A DNA stretch of 64,000 nt, taken from CAZDKK01 sp964603725. GTDB taxonomy: Bacteria > Eisenbacteria > RBG-16-71-46 > CAIMUX01 > WJJG01. Under the pieces are notes generated by a model that was not told where the DNA came from, did not search any database, and worked only from the letters and a program-made list of their open reading frames with translations. Where the stretch lies: assembly GCA_964603725.1 (NCBI GenBank), contig CAZRWW010000020.1:1-64000 (forward strand), written 5' to 3'. Below are positions 17,457 to 26,481 of the stretch, one piece after another (position 1 is the stretch's first letter; each line of letters begins with the position of its first letter). Position numbers and translations under genes: made by a program.

Positions 17457-20300
17457 ATGGAGTTGCGCAATCCGGCGGGCCGGGAAGCGGCACGGCCGGC
17501 CGCCGGCTGTGCCCGGCTGGTTTTTCCGTGCCCTCGGCCGGCTGCTTGGTTTGCTCAGCCGGCGTCTCGGCCCCAGCCGCAGCCGTTTCCCCGAAGGAGC
17601 CTCTCGGTCATCATCCTGGCGAGCCTCCTCGCGGGCTCGCTGCCGGCGGTCCGGGCTGGCGGCTGGGCCTGGGCGGGCAACGAAGTGAACCCGCGGCCCG
17701 CCGCGGGGCCTAGCCCGATTCCCGCCGATCGCATCGAGGCGATCCGGCTGCGCGAGCCGGTGCGGCTCGACGGCATCCTCGACGAGGCGATCTGGCAGCG
17801 CCCCACGGCCGCGCCGCTGATCCAGAACGAGCCGGACAACGGCGTGCCGCCGCGCGTCACGACGGATTGGTGGGTCGCCTATGACGACGACGCCATCTAC
17901 GTGGCCGCGCGCCTGCACGACGCCGCGCCCGAGTCGATCATGTGCAATCTGGGCCGACGCGACACGTACCCCAACTCCGACTGGCTCTACATCAACTTCG
18001 ACACCTTCAATGACGATCGCACGGGCTACACCTTCGCCCTCAGCCCCTCGGGCGTGCAGATCGACGGGGTGCTCTACAACGACGGCTGGGATGACAACGC
18101 CTGGGACGGGGTCTGGGACTACGGTGTCAGGATCGATGAGCAGGGTTGGGCGGCCGAGATCCGCATTCCATTCTCGCAGCTCAACTTCCCGGACCGAGAC
18201 GAGCAGGTCTGGGGCATGAACCTGAGCCGTCGCACGCGCCGCCACCGCGAGCGCGATGACGTGATCTTCCTCCCCCGCGGCGAGGCCGGCTACATCCGGC
18301 GCTTTCCCGATCTCGTCGGGATCTCCGGCATCAGGTCCCGCCGCCCCCTCGAGGCGCTCGCCTACGCCGCCGGCAAGGGCGAGTTCCTGAACGTGGCCGC
18401 CGGCGACCCATTCCGCGATGGCTCGGACTTCTCCGGCAACGCGGGCGCCGATCTGAAGTACGCCCTGGCCAGCAATCTCATGCTCAACGCGACGTTCAAT
18501 CCCGACTTCGGGCAGGTCGAGGTCGATCCCGCGGTGGTCAATCTGAGCGACTACGAGACGTTCTTCCCCGAGCGCCGGCCCTTCTTCGTCAAGGATGCCA
18601 GCATGTTCAACTACGCGGAGGAGGGCACCAACAGCAACTGGAACTTCAACTGGGGCGACCCGCAGCCGTTCTACAGCCGCCGCATCGGGCGTGCGCCTTC
18701 GCTCGGCCTGGGCGATCACGACTACGCGAATATCCCCAGCGCGACGACGATTCTGGGGGCCGGCAAGCTCAGCGGGACGATCGGAGCCACGACCGTGGGC
18801 GTCCTGAGCGCCTTCACGTCGGAGGAGGAGGCCGAGCTGGACCTGGATGGACGGAGAAGCCGGCAGGTCGTCGAGCCCTTCGCCAACTACTCTGTGGCGC
18901 GCCTGAAGCGCGCCAGCCGGGACGGCCGCCGCGGCCTGGGGATCATGACCACCGGCGTCTGGCGGGACTTGTCGGATGAGCACAGCCGCACGGAGCTCAC
19001 GCGCAGCGCCTTGAGCGGCGGAATCGATGGATGGACGAAGCTGGACGACGATGCCGTCTGGGCCTTGCGCGGCTACGCGAGTGCCAGCCATGTGGCGGGT
19101 GAAGAGACGGTGATCGACGCCATCCAGCGCTCCTCGCGCCACTACTACAAGAGACCGGGCGCGGATCACCTCGACTACGATCCGGCGCGCACGAGCCTCA
19201 GCGGATGGACCGGCCGCCTGATGCTCAACAAGGAGTCGGGGCGCGCGCGGCTCAACACCGCTCTGGGAACGACGTCGCCCGGCTATGAGATCAACGATCT
19301 CGGATTCCAGGGGCGCGCCGATCTCGTCAACTGGCATCTGGCCACCGGCTGGCGCTGGCTGGACCCCGGCAGGACCTTCCAGTTCGCGTCGGTCGACGTG
19401 GCCGGGTATCGCTCTTGGGACTACGGCGGCAACCCGGACCAGATCGGCGCCGGGGTCTTCTACAACGCCACACTGACCAATTGGTGGGCCTTCTGGGGCA
19501 ACATCTTCTACAACCCGGAGCATGCCGGCCTGCGCTACACGCGGGGCGGTCCCGCGGTCGTCTGCCCGGAGCGCGTGGAGGCGGAGGCCTACCTCGACAG
19601 CGATGGCCGCAAGAATGTCTATGGTATGGTCGGCGGCGATGCCGCCACGGCCGACGACGGCTCGCGCAGCGCCAGCGGACAGGTGTTCCTGCGGGTCAAT
19701 CCCCGCAGTTCGCTGGAGCTGAGCATCAATCCGCGGATCTCCTGGTCGCATGACCGCTGGCAGTGGGTCGCCAACGTCGACGATCCATTGATGGCGGCCA
19801 CGTCCGGCTTGCGGTGCGTCTTCGGAGAGCTGGACTACCGGACGCTCAGCTTGACGACGCGCGTCGACTGGACCTTCACCCCCAAGCTGACGCTGCAGAC
19901 CTACATCCAGCCCCTGCTAGCCGCGGGCGAGTACCGCGATCTGAAGGAGCTGGCGCGGCCGGCCAGCTTCGACTTCAGCCGCTACGGCGAGGATAACGGA
20001 TCGACGATCGCTCCCTCTCCCGAGAGGGAGAATCACTATCGCATAGACCCCGACGGGGATGGGCCGGCACCCTACTTCGATCTCAGGAACCCCGACTTCA
20101 ACTTCAAGTCGCTCAAGGTGAACATGATCCTGCGCTGGGAGTACCGCCCCGGCTCGACGCTCTACTTCGTCTGGACCCAGAACCGCACGAACCACGACGA
20201 TCCGGGGGACTTCGACGTCCCCCGCGACGCCCGCTCGCTGTTCGATGCCCCCAGCGAGAACGTGTTCATGGTCAAGGCGACGTACTGGTTCGAGATCTGA
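17457..20300 (+). CDS. DUF5916 outer-membrane protein with CBM9-like domain
   Basis: A 947-residue protein. A long, poorly conserved N-terminus precedes a hydrophobic export helix (about residues 48-66), so the true start may lie downstream of the ATG at 17457. A carbohydrate-binding family-9-like domain follows at about 95-260 (VRLDGILDEAIWQ, DDDAIYVAARLHDAAP, FNDDRTGYTFALSPSG). The rest is the DUF5916 barrel: FNPDFGQVEVDPAVVNLSDY and ETFFPERRPFFV at about 345-380 are diagnostic, and the end consists of alternating strands terminating in aromatic KATYWFEI, as expected for an outer-membrane protein. The family occurs widely in Bacteroidetes and relatives; its substrate is not established. Confidence 0.88.
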   Translation: MELRNPAGREAARPAAGCARLVFPCPRPAAWFAQPASRPQPQPFPRRSLSVIILASLLAGSLPAVRAGGWAWAGNEVNPRPAAGPSPIPADRIEAIRLREPVRLDGILDEAIWQRPTAAPLIQNEPDNGVPPRVTTDWWVAYDDDAIYVAARLHDAAPESIMCNLGRRDTYPNSDWLYINFDTFNDDRTGYTFALSPSGVQIDGVLYNDGWDDNAWDGVWDYGVRIDEQGWAAEIRIPFSQLNFPDRDEQVWGMNLSRRTRRHRERDDVIFLPRGEAGYIRRFPDLVGISGIRSRRPLEALAYAAGKGEFLNVAAGDPFRDGSDFSGNAGADLKYALASNLMLNATFNPDFGQVEVDPAVVNLSDYETFFPERRPFFVKDASMFNYAEEGTNSNWNFNWGDPQPFYSRRIGRAPSLGLGDHDYANIPSATTILGAGKLSGTIGATTVGVLSAFTSEEEAELDLDGRRSRQVVEPFANYSVARLKRASRDGRRGLGIMTTGVWRDLSDEHSRTELTRSALSGGIDGWTKLDDDAVWALRGYASASHVAGEETVIDAIQRSSRHYYKRPGADHLDYDPARTSLSGWTGRLMLNKESGRARLNTALGTTSPGYEINDLGFQGRADLVNWHLATGWRWLDPGRTFQFASVDVAGYRSWDYGGNPDQIGAGVFYNATLTNWWAFWGNIFYNPEHAGLRYTRGGPAVVCPERVEAEAYLDSDGRKNVYGMVGGDAATADDGSRSASGQVFLRVNPRSSLELSINPRISWSHDRWQWVANVDDPLMAATSGLRCVFGELDYRTLSLTTRVDWTFTPKLTLQTYIQPLLAAGEYRDLKELARPASFDFSRYGEDNGSTIAPSPERENHYRIDPDGDGPAPYFDLRNPDFNFKSLKVNMILRWEYRPGSTLYFVWTQNRTNHDDPGDFDVPRDARSLFDAPSENVFMVKATYWFEI

Positions 20301-20411
20301 GCGGCCTCGAATTCCCGCGAACCGCGCCGCACCGCCTCATAGGCGCAGCGCGACGGCGGTCCCAGCAGCCGGCGCTCACGCTGGAACAGGCCGCGCCCGG
20401 GACGGCGCCGA

Positions 20412-22238
20412 TCATCGCACGAGCAACAGGCGCCCGCCCGCCGCCGCGCCGTCCGCGGTGCGCGCGTGAACGAGGTAGATCCCCCCGGGACATGGGCGAC
20501 CGACCGCATCACGGCCATTCCAGACGAACTCGCCCGCCCCGTACCCGAGCCGCCCCTCGAACAGCCGGACGATCTCGCGGCCGGCGGGATCGTGCACTGT
20601 CAGCCGCGCCAGACTCGAACGCGCAAGATCCAGCGTGATGAGCGCCCGGTCGCACGTGACCTGCGGCGCGATCTTCAGACGCAGGCCGGCCGGGATGCTC
20701 GCGGCGGGCGCCGCGTCCGCGGGTCCGCTGACGATCGTGAAGCTGTAGCATCCCGCCGGCGCAGTGCGGGGCAACGTCTCGAAGCGGCCGGAGTGGTCGG
20801 CAGCCGCCAGGTAGTACTCGACCGTGGTGCCGGGCACCTGCCAAGGGATGACGGCGACGAAGGAATCGACGCCCGCCGACTCCAGCAGCGGCGCCCTGCC
20901 CCACTCTGGTTCGCCCGCCCGACGCCACCACAACGCCAGCTCTTCAGGAATCAGCCCGGCCTCGCTGCGGTCGTCGATCAGCGCGGCGATGCGATAGTCT
21001 GGCGCGAGCGCAACCTCGGCCTCCATCCGCCGGTGCCAAATCCGCAGCATGTGGCGGTCGAAGATGCCTATCGTGCGGCAGTGCAAGGCGTCATAGTAGT
21101 ACCAAGCGCCGCTGTAGACCCCGATCACCTCGTAGCCCGGCATGGCGTCTCGGTAAACCTGCAAGGCTGGGCCGTCCGACGCGATTCCGAACAGCGGCAC
21201 CAGCACCTTGCGGTTGAGGATGAGCGAGTTCGTATAGGCCGCCACCGAATTGCCCGAGTACGACCCGCTGAAGACGCGCACGATCCGATAGGGCCGCCCG
21301 TAGCAGTTCACCCTGGCACTGATCTGGTCGACCAGCCGCTCGATGCACGCATACTCGGGATGGCCGGGCACAACCTGTTTGACGATCACGGTCTCCTCGT
21401 CCAGGAGCTTGGCATAGCAGTCGATATGCTGGATGCCGTGGACCTCGGGGTCATCGAGGATGTGATAGTCCTGGATGCCCAGGTACTCACGGGCCAGTTG
21501 CCGAGATTGCGCCTCGGTCCAGAGTGCCGCATTCTCGTTCACCATCCTGCGGGTAGAGAATGCGATGCCGTGTCCGTCGCACATGATGTTGCCGCCCGTG
21601 CAGTAGGCCGGCATCTCGTGGAGCGGGCAGCCGAACTCGGCGGCGAGCACCGCGTTGACCGCATCATCCTCCTCATAGCCACGCAATCCCGATCGCGCCG
21701 AGGCCACCGCTGGCAGTGGTCCGGCGCCAGGCTCGAGGAAGCAACCTGACACCCACGGGTAGCCATTGAAGATGGGGTCGGTGATTCCGTACACCCCTTG
21801 ACCGTCAAAGACGCTGTGCGGGCCCCAATCGCGTGTCCAGTGGGAGTAAGTGTTGGCGCGAATGAACCGCACGTGGTTCAGATTGACCCCGTAGGACGCG
21901 AACGTCGCGCGCGCCTGGCTCTCCTGGCCCGCGGTCTCGACCAGCACATAGACGCTGTCATCCTCGGCCAGCTCGGCCACCAGCGCTCCGGGAATCCCCA
22001 GCGGCCAGCGGATGAGCGTGCCGAAGGCCGGCTCCCACTCGGCGCACATCCGTACGGGCTGAATCGGGCCTTGGGCCGCGCCGGTCGGAGGAGACGGCAG
22101 CGCCTGCAGGGCCAGCAGAGCCAAGACAGCCAGCCGGGCCAAGGTCGTCCCTTCCCCGCCCGGCGCCGCGGGCCGAGCCGCGCCCGGCCGGGCTACCCCC
22201 GCCCTGCGGCACCGAATCACACTCTCGAAAAGCTTCAT
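20412..22238 (-). CDS. Secreted peptidylarginine/agmatine deiminase-like enzyme with FlgD-like C-terminus
   Basis: Guanidine-group-modifying enzyme of the agmatine deiminase/PPAD superfamily, which hydrolyses guanidinium groups to ureido products. ATG at 22238 follows GGGAG and a signal peptide (LAVLALLALQALPSPPTGAA). Catalytic-site segments: HWTRDWGPHSVFDG (about residue 133; substrate Asp), CTGGNIMCDGHG, HIDCYAKLLDEETVIVKQ (His-x-Asp), AAYTNSLILNRKVLVP and ALHCRTIGI (about 384; presumptive nucleophile Cys). The YTNSLILN and LHCRT blocks look more like the bacterial peptidylarginine deiminase than cytosolic agmatine deiminase. A 200-residue tail ends in a FlgD-like domain (WNGRDAVGRPCPGGIYLV). 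Length 608. Secretion argues for protein citrullination or extracellular agmatine use; substrate unproven. Confidence 0.85.
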   Translation of the reverse strand: MKLFESVIRCRRAGVARPGAARPAAPGGEGTTLARLAVLALLALQALPSPPTGAAQGPIQPVRMCAEWEPAFGTLIRWPLGIPGALVAELAEDDSVYVLVETAGQESQARATFASYGVNLNHVRFIRANTYSHWTRDWGPHSVFDGQGVYGITDPIFNGYPWVSGCFLEPGAGPLPAVASARSGLRGYEEDDAVNAVLAAEFGCPLHEMPAYCTGGNIMCDGHGIAFSTRRMVNENAALWTEAQSRQLAREYLGIQDYHILDDPEVHGIQHIDCYAKLLDEETVIVKQVVPGHPEYACIERLVDQISARVNCYGRPYRIVRVFSGSYSGNSVAAYTNSLILNRKVLVPLFGIASDGPALQVYRDAMPGYEVIGVYSGAWYYYDALHCRTIGIFDRHMLRIWHRRMEAEVALAPDYRIAALIDDRSEAGLIPEELALWWRRAGEPEWGRAPLLESAGVDSFVAVIPWQVPGTTVEYYLAAADHSGRFETLPRTAPAGCYSFTIVSGPADAAPAASIPAGLRLKIAPQVTCDRALITLDLARSSLARLTVHDPAGREIVRLFEGRLGYGAGEFVWNGRDAVGRPCPGGIYLVHARTADGAAAGGRLLLVR

Positions 22239-22355
22239 GCGTCGCTCCCGTACGAGCCGCCCGAGCGTAAGAGTCGCCCGAGCGCGGCATGCGTGGAGAA
22301 GGCGAAGCCGGGGGCTTTCCGGCACAGGGCAGCGCGCCTGTCTCGCGTGTCGACA

Positions 22356-22361
22356 AGTATA
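22356..22361 (-). promoter_or_regulatory. Possible -10 element for the deiminase gene
   Basis: On the minus strand TATACT lies about 118 nt upstream of the deiminase ATG, in an otherwise GC-rich 270-nt leader. No good -35 hexamer sits at 16-18 nt, so this is tentative. The rest of the leader (22239-22484) shows no coding potential. Confidence 0.25.
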
Positions 22362-22484
22362 CCGCATTCGCTCGCCATAGGACACGGAGCCAGCGCGCGA
22401 TCCGGATTTCCCGCGTGCCCCGCCGGCAACCCCGAGGATAGAATCCCCCCGCGGGCCATGCGCCCGGAGGCGCGACGTCCGCGG

Positions 22485-23030
22485 CCCAAACGGCTTCGCC
22501 TGATTCTGCACTATGTGTGAGCCAAAGTGACGGAGGGTCCGCGGAACACATGAAAGATGCGCTCGACCTTGTTGTCGTTCGGGCAATATGGCGGCAGGAA
22601 CTGCTGACTGATCTTGGGCAAGTTGCGCATCGCGGCCTGCACCACCAAGCTCTTGTGGATGAGGTAGTTGTCAAGGATCACCTGGATCCGGGTCGCCCAG
22701 CTGTAGGCCGAGCACAGGGCGCGCAACAAGTTCAGGAACAGCCAGCTGACCTTACGGTCGCCGGTGACGTAGACGAAGCGATTGCGGAGCGGGTCGTAGG
22801 CGCCAGCGATGTGGTGCTTGCGGTTCTGGCCAGGCGTCAGGACATGGCGGCGATGACCTGTGAGCATCCAGTCGCGGCCGATGCGCGGGTTCAGGTGGAT
22901 GTCGACCTCGTCGGCGAAGACCACCACGGCGCGCGGTCCGGGTCGCCGCGCCAGGCGCCGGAGATAGGCCAGGCGCCGCTCGCGCAGGGCCGCTTTCCAA
23001 GGGCATCCGACGACGGGGCGGGGGTCGCCC
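22485..23030 (-). mobile_element. Truncated IS630-family element with 5'-deleted transposase
   Basis: The minus-strand frame from about 23030 to 22511 encodes the C-terminal part of an IS630/Tc1-mariner-type DDE transposase. ADEVDIHLNPRIG carries the first catalytic Asp, QVILDNYLIHKS the second, and PNDNKVERIFHVF the third acidic residue. The N-terminal helix-turn-helix half is absent: homology starts near RPVVGCPWKAALRER, 8 nt past the stop codon of the neighbouring beta-helix gene. The element's other end (22485-22560) matches a second remnant at 26711-26781. It cannot transpose by itself. Confidence 0.85.
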
Positions 23031-23038
23031 GCCGAACG

Positions 23039-24637
23039 TCACTCAACACGAATCAGAGCCAGCGCCCCGGGCTGTCCGATGGGGAACTCGGCGAGCGGGC
23101 GCGCCAGGTAGACGCCCCGGCTGACGCTGTGCCCGTGGCGATCGCGGCCGTCCCAATGAGCCACGAGGCGTCCATTGGGCGCCGCCATCAGCGGGAGCCG
23201 CGTCACGACCCGACCGGCGACGTCATGGATCGAGAGCATGACCGGCGGGGGGCCGCCGCTTCCTCGGAGGCCGGGCATGACGGGCGCGCATGGGTCATGC
23301 CCCTGTACGGCCACGTAGATGGTCACCGCGCCCCTGGAGGGGTTGGGAGCGCACCTGGCATGGTAGGACAGCCCCACCGGGCACCCACCTGGTTGCTCCA
23401 CAGCCGCGCTCCATTCACAGCCCACCGGGCAGGCGCCGATGAGCCCGCACTCCGGGCTCTGCTCGGGTGCGCAGGGCGAGCTGCCACGCAATGTGAGCGG
23501 CTGCTCGGGGTTCAGCTCGAGACAATAGAGCGGATCCAGGCACAGGTTTCCGTCCTGGCCGAGCTGGCTGCTGATGTGGCCGGTCCAGTCACCCCCGGCA
23601 TTCCCGAAGATGTCGCAGCACTCGAAGGTGGGAATGAACGCTGGAACATCGCAGTAGACCGCCCCTCCCTGTGATCCGAAGGAAACGATCGTGTTGCGCA
23701 TGACCGGCTGCGAACCGAAGCGGCAGGCCAGGCCGCCACCCACGTAGGCTCCGTTCGCGTGCAGCGTGCATCCCTGCAGGATCGGGGAGGAGTCGACGCA
23801 GTAGATCCCGCCCCCCATCGAGATCGCGGTATTGTCACTGATGATGCAGTCGGTCAGAAGGGCGTGCGAGGCCTGCCCGCAGTAGATCGCCCCACCTTGA
23901 ATGGCCACGCCTCCGGAGATCCTCGACCTCTCGACCACGGGAGATGAGAGCGAATAGCAGAAGATGGCGCCACCCGTCTCGTAGGCCTGATTGCCCTCGA
24001 AGACGCAGTCCTCAAGGACGGGCGATGCCGCGATGCACGAGAGCGCTCCGCCGGCCCACTCGAGTGCCTGGTTGCTCACGAACACGCACTCGCGCAGGAT
24101 GGGATTCGAGGAACCGTCGCAAGCCACCGCTCCTCCCTCCGCGGCCACGTTGTTCGCGAAGATGCAGTTGCTCATCGCGGGCGAGCTGCCGTCGGTGCAC
24201 AGGATCGCCCCGCCGCGACACCCAGGGCACGGGGCCATCGCCCGCCCGTTGACGATCCGCAGCCCCTCGATGCGGCTGTTCGAACCCTCGCCTTGCCCGA
24301 AGTAGAATCCCCGGTGGCAGACCTCCGGGTCTCCATCGCGCGCCGTGCAGTCGATGATGCACCGCGTCGGATCTCCGGATTGGGAGCGCACCACCACGGC
24401 CTTGCCCAGAAAGTCGATGTTGTGGTTGTCGTCGCCCACGAAGGTCCCATCGGCCAGGAGAATCGTGTCGCCGTGGGTGGCGGCGGCCATGGCCTGGCGG
24501 ATCGTGGGGTAGTCTCCCGATCCGTCCGGAGCCACGTGGAGCGACACCGGGTGCGCCGCACCGGCCGCGCTGAGGAGGATCAGCCCGGCCGCGACCACGA
24601 CGCGCCCCGCGCCTGTCGAGCTGGCGATGCTCCTCAT
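23039..24637 (-). CDS. Secreted right-handed beta-helix repeat protein with FlgD-like C-terminus
   Basis: 532 residues from the ATG at 24637, which overlaps the upstream paralog's stop (ATGA). Signal peptide about residues 1-29 (VVVAAGLILLSAAGAAHP). Then DGSGDYPTIRQAMAAATHGDTILLADG, the pectate-lyase-like cap of DUF1565-type proteins, and about ten beta-helix rungs of the form SPVLEDCVFEGNQAYETGGAI. A Cys-rich cap (ECCDIFGNAGGDWTGHISSQ ... CGLIGACPVGC) closes the helix, and a FlgD-like domain ends it (WDGRDRHGHSVSRGVYLAR). Such proteins bind or cleave surface polysaccharide or act as adhesins; no catalytic residues can be named. Truncated IS630 begins 8 nt downstream. Confidence 0.88.
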   Translation of the reverse strand: MRSIASSTGAGRVVVAAGLILLSAAGAAHPVSLHVAPDGSGDYPTIRQAMAAATHGDTILLADGTFVGDDNHNIDFLGKAVVVRSQSGDPTRCIIDCTARDGDPEVCHRGFYFGQGEGSNSRIEGLRIVNGRAMAPCPGCRGGAILCTDGSSPAMSNCIFANNVAAEGGAVACDGSSNPILRECVFVSNQALEWAGGALSCIAASPVLEDCVFEGNQAYETGGAIFCYSLSSPVVERSRISGGVAIQGGAIYCGQASHALLTDCIISDNTAISMGGGIYCVDSSPILQGCTLHANGAYVGGGLACRFGSQPVMRNTIVSFGSQGGAVYCDVPAFIPTFECCDIFGNAGGDWTGHISSQLGQDGNLCLDPLYCLELNPEQPLTLRGSSPCAPEQSPECGLIGACPVGCEWSAAVEQPGGCPVGLSYHARCAPNPSRGAVTIYVAVQGHDPCAPVMPGLRGSGGPPPVMLSIHDVAGRVVTRLPLMAAPNGRLVAHWDGRDRHGHSVSRGVYLARPLAEFPIGQPGALALIRVE

Positions 24638-25962
24638 CGCAACACCACCAGCGTCCGTGATGCGGCGTACGAGCCCGCAGTCACCCGACACGCATAGACC
24701 CCGGCCGGCAACGCGGGCGTGATGCCCGCGACCAGGTCCAGGGTCGCCTCCCCGCGGCCACCGGGCCCGAGACGCACCGCGCCGCGCCACGCGCAGCGCC
24801 CGCAGGCATCGTGAATGCTCACCGACGCGGTCGCGGCGATCGATCCGGCCGGAAGGTCGAGCACCAGGCGAAGAGATTCCCCTCCGCTGCGCAGCACCGA
24901 GGGCTGGATGCGCAGCCCATCCCCGTCCCTCGCCCAGGGCCCGGGCGTCACCGCCTGCCAGCTACACCCCACGCCCCAGGAGCCGATCAGACCGCAGCCC
25001 GGGGTCATGCCCGGCGCACACGGGGAGTCGTCGCGCACGGCCCAGGGCTTGTCCGGGTTTTGATCGCCGCAGAAGAGCGGGTCGGCGCAGATGTTCCCGT
25101 TGACGCCGTATTGCGGCGCGATCGCCCCGACCCAGTCGCCGCCCGCGTTGCCGAAGATATCGCAGCACGAGAGCGTGGCGGCCGCGCCCTGTTGGCAGTG
25201 GACCCCCGATCCGGCCGTGCTGAAGGCCATGATGCTGTTGGTGATCGTCGGACAGGTGCCCGCGTCGATGCAGCAGATGGCCCCACCGTAGTAGAAGCCG
25301 GCACCATCCACGAAGGTGCAGTTGTCGATGTGCGGCGTGGATCCGCCGTAGGCGAACACGCCGCCACCCCCATACGCCTCATTGGCTACGAACGTGCAGT
25401 GACTCACCAGGGGAGAGCCCTGGGCGATGAGCACACCTCCGCCGTAACGGGCCGTGTTGTTGATGAATAGGCACTCGATGATGGTCGGAGACGTCACAGA
25501 GCAGAAGACCCCCGCGGCCCAGACCGTTGAGACGTTCTCGGAGAACACACAGCGCTTCAGGGTGGGCATCGCGTAGTTCGCGCAGATCACCGCGGAGCCC
25601 ACCGAGGAATACCCGTGCGCCACGGTGACGCCCTCGAGCGTGGCTTGCGGCAGCTCGCCCGAGTCGAACACGAAACCCCGTCCCGCCCCCTGGCAGTCGA
25701 TCACGCACCTGGCGGGATCGCCCCTCTGCGAGCGGATCGTGATGAGCTTGCCCAGGAAGTTGATGTTGCGGTTGTCGGGTCCCTGGAAGATGCCATCGGC
25801 CAGCTCGATGATATCCCCGCTGTGGACCGCCTGAACCGCGGCGCGGATGGTCGGGAAGTCGCCGGTGCCGTCGGGCTTCACCAGGTAGGTCGACACGGCG
25901 GCCCCATCGGCCGCGGCCCAAACACCGGCGGCGGCCAGCAGCAGGAGAAGGATGTGTCTCAT
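24634..25962 (-). CDS. Secreted right-handed beta-helix repeat protein (paralog)
   Basis: 442 residues. The ATG at 25962 follows AGGAGGG and a clear signal peptide (ILLLLLAAAGVWAAADGAA). The layout is the same as the downstream neighbour's: TYLVKPDGTGDFPTIRAAVQ, beta-helix rungs rich in GGG-V and Asn ladders (IIECLFINNTARYGGGVLIA), the cap CCDIFGNAGGDWVGAIAPQY with NICADPLFCGDQNPDKPW and CGLIGSWGVGC, then a short FlgD-like C-terminus (LPAGVYACRVTAGSY). It is translationally coupled to the next paralog by a 4-nt overlap, and a small Cys-rich secreted protein lies 90 nt upstream on the same strand. Possibly expressed together as surface proteins. Confidence 0.88.
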   Translation of the reverse strand: MRHILLLLLAAAGVWAAADGAAVSTYLVKPDGTGDFPTIRAAVQAVHSGDIIELADGIFQGPDNRNINFLGKLITIRSQRGDPARCVIDCQGAGRGFVFDSGELPQATLEGVTVAHGYSSVGSAVICANYAMPTLKRCVFSENVSTVWAAGVFCSVTSPTIIECLFINNTARYGGGVLIAQGSPLVSHCTFVANEAYGGGGVFAYGGSTPHIDNCTFVDGAGFYYGGAICCIDAGTCPTITNSIMAFSTAGSGVHCQQGAAATLSCCDIFGNAGGDWVGAIAPQYGVNGNICADPLFCGDQNPDKPWAVRDDSPCAPGMTPGCGLIGSWGVGCSWQAVTPGPWARDGDGLRIQPSVLRSGGESLRLVLDLPAGSIAATASVSIHDACGRCAWRGAVRLGPGGRGEATLDLVAGITPALPAGVYACRVTAGSYAASRTLVVLR

Positions 25963-26052
25963 GTCGGTACCCTCCTGTTACCAAGCGCTGGATCGCATGT
26001 CGATTCTCCGTCTTCCCTCAATCCTCTGACGCGGGCACCTTCTCCTAAGCTG

Positions 26053-26481
26053 CTATGGGCAGTTGGATTGCTTCACCGAGGTTCCCGTGGCTGGACAATC
26101 CTCCGGGCAGAGCATCACCACCTTGTACTGGTATCCGGCAACGCAGCCGGCTGCCGACGAGTCGACGTAAGTCATGCAGATGAAGTCACCCCAGGGATCT
26201 TCACATTCCTCAGGTTCTCCGTAGTACTCAACGGCGATGCGGACCCAATCGTCATACTCCGTACAGCAGCGCCGGTATATGTCGAACTTCACGTCGCCGC
26301 ATCCGGGAGAGATATCGAAGCACCACGTGATCTTGACCCCTCCCCCGGGATTGGGGTCGATGACGAGCGGGCAGCCTCCAAACTCACAGACCCTTGCTTG
26401 ACAGATGTCGGGCGTGAGGAACAGCAGCAGGATCAGACAGACAGACAGACAGACAGACAGCACGCTACTGGTTCTGGACAT
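26053..26481 (-). CDS. Small Cys-rich secreted protein with repeat-encoded signal peptide
   Basis: 142 residues from the ATG at 26481 (GAAGGAGG 6 nt upstream). The signal peptide includes VLSVCLSVCLILLLFL, encoded by seven CTGT/CAGA tetranucleotide units. The mature protein has about twelve cysteines (RVCEFGGCP, WCFDISPGCGDV, RRCCTEYDDW, CPEDCP), suggesting several disulfides, and a YDDWVRIAVEYYG segment resembling a beta-sandwich strand. I do not recognise a family. Gain or loss of one repeat unit would shift the frame inside the signal peptide and switch the protein off. Confidence 0.7.
   Translation of the reverse strand: MSRTSSVLSVCLSVCLILLLFLTPDICQARVCEFGGCPLVIDPNPGGGVKITWCFDISPGCGDVKFDIYRRCCTEYDDWVRIAVEYYGEPEECEDPWGDFICMTYVDSSAAGCVAGYQYKVVMLCPEDCPATGTSVKQSNCP
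26433..26460. repeat. (CAGA)7 tetranucleotide microsatellite in a coding region
   Basis: Seven perfect CAGA units on the plus strand (CTGT on the coding strand) lie within the first 20 codons of the Cys-rich secreted protein. Perfect tetranucleotide tracts in early coding sequence are the classic substrate for slipped-strand phase variation. Confidence 0.95.

Noticed and set aside
17265..19751. Long minus-strand frame (828 codons) opposite the DUF5916 gene
   Set aside because: Shadow of a gene with diagnostic motifs.
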